Below, piece by piece: positions 58,154 to 64,000 of a DNA stretch of 64,000 nt. Position numbers and translations under genes: made by a program. Source of the DNA: Bryum argenteum. Taxonomy: Eukaryota; Streptophyta; Bryopsida; Bryales; Bryaceae. The DNA lies in contig CM073331.1 in assembly GCA_037043015.1 (NCBI GenBank), forward strand, positions 2,315,501-2,379,500, in the 5' to 3' direction. The notes under the pieces were generated by a model. It was not told the DNA's origin. It was given only the letters and a program-made list of their open reading frames with translations, and did not search any database. The first letter of the stretch is position 1. Each line of letters opens with the position of its first letter.

Positions 58154-59397
58154 TTAACCCCCTAACTCTCCTTAACCCCTAAACGCCCGAGCCTATTTTT
58201 AGCAGAAAAGCACATTTCCACAGAAATCGTAATAAATAAAAATCAAGAGAAGCTATTAAGATCTCAACCGTACGAACTTGTAATAGACTTATTGAAGATC
58301 ATGTGGACCAGAATTTGAGTCATGAGGCCTTATAGATCGGGAGATCATAACATATTAATATCAAAAACAAACTGCAAAATTTCATCATTTTCACTTTGAG
58401 GTGGAAATGCTACCAATATACCTATTGCAATGAAAAAATCACCAACTAGAAAGATGTTCACCTTCATTATAATAAGTCCTTTACCCAACAAAAATTCATC
58501 AAAAAAATTTCTTGGCTCAAAGAAAAGCCATGCAATGGTAAAAACTACCGAACATTTTACAAAGGAAAAATAGTCCAAAACTAGACCCTTTGCATTCAAT
58601 TTCATGCCTTATCTTCAAAACATCTTCGATCTTGTTAAGGTTTCTACCACTTAGACTAGACTCTAATTGGAGGTCATCCCAAAAAATTAAGTTGAAATCC
58701 AACGGTGGATGAGGGAGATATAGCTCCTCAAATATCATCCATTTTCTCACTTTTTTTGTTGACAAAACATCATTGCAAATCCAATAGCAAAATCATTTGG
58801 ATCAAAAAACTTCTCACTACAAAGTTGTTAAGAATCACCTTAAGATCATGACCATGACAAAAAAATCATGAAAAACTATTTTTAATTTCACATGATTGGC
58901 TTGCAATGGTAATACATGCCCCATGCTTGGAAACCCAAAAACAAGAGTTGTCTTCACTAAAGTGCATTCCATTAATTCATACTTTATTGTATGGGCTTGA
59001 AAATTTTACAACACAAACTAGACTTGATTTGGAACCTAATGCAACTGATTTCATCCAAAACAGACCTCGGATGAAGAAGATATGGCTCTTCAAAGTTTCT
59101 GATGTACATCCGAAATGTTGTTTTTCGACATCGTGGGCGTTTAAGGGTTAAAACCCGAAACGGGTTTGGAGGTTCCCACAGGAGAAAAACTCAGCCAACT
59201 TTGACCATTATAATCTCACAAATGAGGAACAATGAACGGTTCAAATTTGGTATGTGAGAAGAATGTCAAGTGAACTTCGAGATCTTACGGTTGAATCTTT
59301 TAAATAATGCTTAGATTGAGATTTTTTGAGCTTAATCCAAAGGAAGGTCAAATCTTGTGACTTAGACCATTTTGCAACAAGGAGAGTTAGGGGTTAA
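58154..59397 (-). mobile_element. MITE family B copy carrying a nested family A MITE
   Basis: Outer ends TTAACCCCCTAACTCTCC (58154-58171) and GGAGAGTTAGGGGTTAA (59381-59397). The family A element sits 18 bp inside the left end. Deleting it with one TTAA gives a continuous family B sequence matching 30067-30334 in inverse orientation. Confidence 0.88.
58172..59151 (-). mobile_element. TTAA-flanked MITE family A, inverse copy (980 bp)
   Basis: TTAACCCCTAAACGCCCGAG at 58172 and CGTGGGCGTTTAAGGGTTAA ending 59151. Nearly identical in length and sequence to the inverse of 4383-5363, so these two are the youngest pair of the family in the window. It inserted at a TTAA inside family B. Confidence 0.9.
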
Positions 59398-59655
59398 AAG
59401 AGGGTGTGGATATGCGCGCATACAAAAATCTTGAAATAAAAAATGGCGGAGAAGTACTTCCTGTGAGGCGTGTACTTTTGTAGTGCGTCGCGCGCGACAA
59501 CGCGTCTCTCATTCCCATCCCGGGTAACGTCCTAAAAAGACATATTTTCAGGCTTCTTGGTTCATTTTTATTTATAGTAATTTTTGACTACTTGAAATAA
59601 TGTGATTCTTATTGAGACTTGTGTGCAAAATACCATGGTAAGTTTAGAATGCATT

Positions 59656-59888
59656 TGGACCTTGTTGTATGGGTACCTCAAAGCCCTTTGGGGGGATACT
59701 ATGTCAAGTATCTTCAAGGCACTAGTAACTAGGCTAGAAACTAGCGTAGTTATAGTGTCCACCTTCGAGAGGGGGAAGTAGTATTGTTCCAATTTCCCCT
59801 TGTCTGGTGGCCATCGGGATACTAGCATTACGAACGGACACTTCATTCACGCCGGCCCTTTAGAAAGGTACTGGAGTTTCTATCTATC
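59656..59888 (+). mobile_element. 5'-truncated SINE copy with target duplication
   Basis: Begins in the middle of the SINE (GGACCTTGTTGTATGGGTAC) and ends CTATCTATC. A perfect 12-bp duplication TTAGAATGCATT flanks it (59644-59655, 59889-59900). Confidence 0.9.
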
Positions 59889-60010
59889 TTAGAATGCATT
59901 AGTACAAAACAAGGCCAAGTATACACAACAATAAATCAAATTGTGAAGAGGGTATACCCAGCCCTATAGTAGCACTCCCCTGGTGTGATGAGCCCTTCCC
60001 TCCATCCCTC

Positions 60011-60594
60011 TTAACCCTTAATTGTCACCGGTGACCAAACTGGTCACCAAGGTCATTGTTTTTGCTTTTGGAGTCCGACAGAGTGGTAGGGTGCAAATCT
60101 TGTCCAAATGCACCCCTATTTTTTTGTTTTTCCGAATCCAATGCTCCTTCCCGATCGCCTTCTTGAGGTTTGTGTGATCGGCGCGAAATTGTAGGGGCCA
60201 TGTGATCCCATGGTCAATGCTCTTTGACTTGGCCTTTCTTTTTATTTCTTTGACGATTTTTTTTCAAAATAATAAAAAACCTTGATCTTTATCCCTATAC
60301 CATGCTCTATGATGCCAATTTTCAGAAAAAAGGACCCAAGGGGGGAAAAACCAAAAAAGCAATATGATATTTCTCACTCATGATCAGCAACCAAAACATT
60401 TTTTTCTCAACGGTGCCATTTTTTGAGATTTTACCCGATATTTTTTGCATTGGTCACATCACCAAGTTACCTTGATAACTACCGTTTCCGATTCTCAAAA
60501 TTGTTTTACCTTCAGTGCAGAAATAAGGCCAGAAGACAATGAGGTTGCATTTCTCTCCAATTTGTGGAAAACAAGGATGTCAATTAAGGGTTAA
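60011..60594. mobile_element. TTAA-flanked MITE, family L (584 bp)
   Basis: TTAACCCTTAATTGTCACC at 60011 and GATGTCAATTAAGGGTTAA ending 60594, inverted for the first 14 bp. Just inside the left end is the palindrome GTCACCGGTGAC. Single copy in this window. Confidence 0.8.
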
Positions 60595-60726
60595 GTTAGA
60601 ATAGGCTCGGGTTCAAACTTTGTCACGTGCTCGGAAAGCTTCTCTTAGCCCCTTGGTGTTTGTTGCAGTTGCGGAAATGTTTTTTCCCTCCATCATCAAG
60701 TAGAGACGAACACATGTCCCCACCCC

Positions 60727-60944
60727 ATAATTTGATAATTAGTGTTAGATTATTATAAGATTTGAAAATGCTATAAGTTTTTGCATTTGTTTAAAAAAAT
60801 TTACCAAGAGCATTGATTCTGATACTATATAAGGACCCCCATCTTGGCCAATATAGTGGGTAAAATTATAGAACAACAGTAAAAACTTATTACATGTTTA
60901 TGTAAATTAATGTATCTAACACTAATTATCAAATTTAGTGTAGC
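60727..60944 (+). mobile_element. MITE family H, second copy
   Basis: High similarity to 36944-37170, including GATTCTGATACTATATAAGG and the inverted TGATAATTAGTGTTAG ends; the left terminus is eroded. Confidence 0.75.
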
Positions 60945-61018
60945 AGATCTCTTGTATTAATAGTCCATGCATTAGAAGGGCATTGTAAAATTTTACACCA
61001 CGCAGTGTACTGAGTATA

Positions 61019-61440
61019 CTCACTACTTTGTCTATAAAGGGGCGTATAAAACCTCCACCCTTGGGCCCATAATTGTACCGGTATTATACAATAATAAACA
61101 AAAACTATTATGTTTTTTCATTTTCCACCAAATTTTCCACTAATATGGCTTATTGCATCAAAAGAATTTTAAGGAAAAGTGACAATATTAATAATTCATT
61201 TTGATGTCATATTGAGGTACAATTTAAATAGGCACTCTTACGTCATTATAGACAAGTTAATCCAGACAATATTTGATACTATCACTACTAGTAGTAGTCT
61301 CATTTAGATTCCATGATCTTATAGGTTAAGTGGGAGAAAATTAAAATTTAATTTCCTTGGATCACTTTTGTTGTTGCTAGAGTGTACGAGCTGTACCACT
61401 CATGGATGTGGACACTTCCGAGTATAGACAAAGTAGTGAG
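61019..61440. mobile_element. TA-flanked MITE, Stowaway-like (422 bp)
   Basis: CTCACTACTTTGTCTATA at 61019-61036 and its perfect complement at 61423-61440, with TA on both sides (61017-61018, 61441-61442). The CTC start and TA target resemble Stowaway elements. Confidence 0.7.
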
Positions 61441-61446
61441 TATACT

Positions 61447-61836
61447 ATCGTGAGCTCAAAAAAGTCATTTTCTTGAAAAAAAAATCTTGGAAATATGTTC
61501 ATTACTAAATCACTACTTATGTTCTAAAGTGACCTAGGTCAAAAAGTTTACCTGGTCTCCAAGGGCAACCTCGAGAAATTACAAGACCAATCTTCACAAT
61601 GCCCAAAAAATATTTGGAAGACAAACTTTGTATGTTACGATCTCAGAAATGGTAAACATCGAGCGGTCAGTTTCTGGAGAAGCAACTAAATATAGGCTTA
61701 GGTACAAGATCTTACGATTGGCATTCTAAAAAAGGAAAAAAGAATCGATTTACACCCCCGGAAGTGCATAGAGGTCCGAAATCACAGTTTTGAGGTCTTA
61801 GTCTCTCAAAAAACACCAAGGAGCTTTACGGGTTAA
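61447..61836 (+). mobile_element. left-truncated MITE family C copy
   Basis: Follows 10325-10911 from its middle (GGAAATATGTTCAT, GTTACGATCTC, AGGTACAAGATCTTACG) to the right end GAGCTTTACGGGTTAA at 61821-61836. Confidence 0.7.
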
Positions 61837-62689
61837 ATTTTAGTTTCAAATCTTCTTGAATACACTTGGTCAACTACTAATCAACTTTGGTTTAAGTTTG
61901 ATTTCAATTCATAATACTTTCAAAACCTATTGTAAAAGAACCCAATAATTACTTTTCACTTTTCACTTTTCATTTTCAAGTTACCAACATATTTCTTTAT
62001 AGTGAAGCTTCAGATATCATCAAACAAATTTCCAATTATTGTTTCATAAAACTAGCTCAATAGAGTTTTCCCTTAGATTCCTTGTAATGTTCTTCATGTA
62101 CTAACCACCTCAACATCACGTAGACAAGTCATTTCTATAAATATTTCTCATCAAAATTATATAGAAAGTGTTAAAACTACCTTAAACCTAAGCTACATTT
62201 TTTTAAATTAAAAAATTGTACATTTTTGAGAGAATATTATAAAAGTTGAAAATCAATGTCCATCCAAAGAAACAAAGTAATTGGCTTTAACAACCTATTG
62301 CACCAAGTCCGTGTATGAACACATGACCACATGCTTCTCACATGCCTATTACAAGATACTTTCCATTGTAACCAAAATGGGGGGGGGGGGGCGCTTATTA
62401 GCCCTTTAGAATGACCTTTTTCAATTTGGTTTATTATTAGCTTATTCCACGACCACAGAATGTACATTGTTGGTATATCCCTTAGAATTTCATTGGCTTG
62501 CATCCTAGTGTTTTTCCCAAGGCAAAATTATTAGGCTCCCCCACAAGACCTTTTGTTGTGAAATGGGCTTGTTTTTCGCCACTCAAATTCACTTTAGAAT
62601 GATTCTTTTACTTATTCAACTCATTTTGGCTAAGGACAACACATCTTATTTTGAAATCTTGTGTAAGAGGTGAATATATGGTACTCTTT
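61837..62689. other. no gene seen
   Basis: AT-rich noncoding; a G10 run near 62380-62390 may be a sequencing or slippage hot spot. Confidence 0.5.
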
Positions 62690-63130
62690 TCGTTAAATTT
62701 GGTTAAACCTTTAGAGCACATAACTTTTTTTTAATCGTAGAAACACTATTGTTATTCGGATAACAAAAGCATTTGGATCAAAACTTGTGGATGTCGTCAA
62801 CTACAAAGTACTCATCCTAAGAACATACTCATGCAGAAAAAAAAAACCCATAAAAGACTAAAATCAATTTTGCATAATTGGCTTGCAATGATCAAACATG
62901 CCTAATGTTTGAAAATCCCACAACTGGAGTTCTCTTTACTTAAATGCATGCCATTATTTTGAACTTTATGACATGAGCGTGAATTTTTACCAACACAAAC
63001 AAGACTTGATTTGAGACCCAACTCGAGTGATTTCATCCAAAACGGACTCTGAGTGAAGAAGTTATGGCTCTTCAAAGTTTCTGCCTTCCATCCAAAATGT
63101 TGATTTTCAACATCTTGAAATAATCATTTA
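62690..63130 (-). mobile_element. strongly decayed MITE family A copy
   Basis: Inverse orientation; shared words ATTGGCTTGCAATG, TCCAAAACGGACTC and GAAGTTATGGCTCTTCAAAG. Both terminal motifs are eroded. Confidence 0.5.
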
Positions 63131-64000
63131 GAGTTATGTTTTAAAAACTAAATCAATTTATTAGCATGTATGATGCATAGGTAAGGATGAAATTTGTACA
63201 TCATGTTATTTTCTAATCTATTACACATGAATAACGTGAGTCTTAACATATTGTTGATTGTTCATGCAAATATTACTAAGGGTGGTCCAGAGTTCCAATA
63301 ATGAGTTGGAACAATCAAAAGGGCACTTAAAAAGTTGATCCTCTTTTAGAATAGTTTTTTGCATTTGAAGACTCCTCTTGCATGTGACCATCTAAATACT
63401 CACTTTATAAGCCGTGTTTTTGCATGTCAAATGATCTTTTTCTACCTAAAGCTCATTTTTCTCTACCTCTCTTTCAATCTTATAATCAATCCCTTGGCAC
63501 TTTCTTTTACCTCAAGACTCAACATGCCATTATTAGCTCCCTTCATATAAATGCTCATCATTGCTTGGTGTGTGTCATTGACTCATTTTTTGGCATCTTC
63601 TTCTATTACCTTTCATTCTTTCAAAATATATAGATTTGTTTTTGGGGGGTGCATGCTTGCTTGCTTTCATTCTTTCGAAATAAAGAATTTGTTTTGGGAG
63701 TGCATGCTTGCTTGCATGATGCTTACATCGGCAAAAGCTCCCATTTCTTTTCGCATGCAACTAAAAAAAATCCTTTTGTCTTTTCAAATTTTCAAAATTC
63801 TCTTTGGAAATGGAGGACATGGGTTCGCTGCAAAAAGAACCAACAACACAACATGCGAGAAAAAACTACTTTACTCTTCCTAATGTCAAAATGAAACTAT
63901 CTTCAAAAATATACAAAAATAATCACTTCTAACAATGCAGGAGATGGGCCCCCATCACGCAATCCATCTTCTTTTCAGTAAAATCTCCGTGCTAAAGTAA
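63131..64000. other. no gene recognised
   Basis: Contains two related copies of GCATGCTTGCTTGC with flanking CATTCTTTC (about 63650-63716). Overlapping short frames lack any domain. Confidence 0.45.

Overview
The window looks like nuclear DNA of a land plant (streptophyte), AT-rich and dominated by transposable elements. The only intact, clearly recognised host gene is a 24-exon RIC1 homologue (42418-51497, minus strand) with plant-like sequence. A disabled threonyl-tRNA synthetase (ThrRS) fragment is also closest to plant enzymes. PiggyBac, Plavaka-like and Tc1-type DD34E transposases are unusual in flowering plants. They hint at a non-seed plant (moss, lycophyte, fern) or charophyte, but this is inference and I cannot name the species.

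Layout. 1-3404: a decayed piggyBac element. 3.4-12.3 kb: short nonautonomous elements around a decayed, roughly nine-exon Plavaka-like transposase gene (7105-12306, minus). 14.2-15.5 kb: an unrecognised decayed gene on the same strand. 15.9-26.7 kb: a ThrRS fragment carrying a Copia element in one exon, which itself carries a second piggyBac; the ThrRS exons run straight into exons of an ABC1-kinase (UbiB) gene. 26.8-28.5 kb: an apparently intact Tc1 DD34E transposon. 28.5-41.4 kb: MITEs, a tRNA-derived SINE, foldback elements, a 24-27 bp minisatellite, a small unrecognised two-exon gene (39224-39791) and a CACTA-type element. 42.4-51.5 kb: RIC1. 52.2-55.7 kb: a degenerate tandem array broken by a PIF/Harbinger-like element. 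55.9-56.2 kb: the start of a small minus-strand gene with a TATA box. 56.5-64 kb: more MITEs and SINE fragments.

The unifying theme is a set of short elements bounded by TTAA followed by CCCYTAAA. Both piggyBac copies end in the same motif at their surviving right ends. At least eleven such elements have both ends visible, several more are truncated, and they fall into sequence families (called A, B, C, J, K, L, M here). One is nested in another so that removing it restores a continuous element, with TTAA on both sides. One sits at a TTAA inside a Plavaka exon. I infer that they are piggyBac-mobilised MITEs. The two transposases in this window are both broken (frameshifts, stops, one lost catalytic Asp), so any active source would be elsewhere.

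Limits: exon boundaries come from reading splice sites and protein similarity by eye. Family names come from recognised motifs, not database searches.
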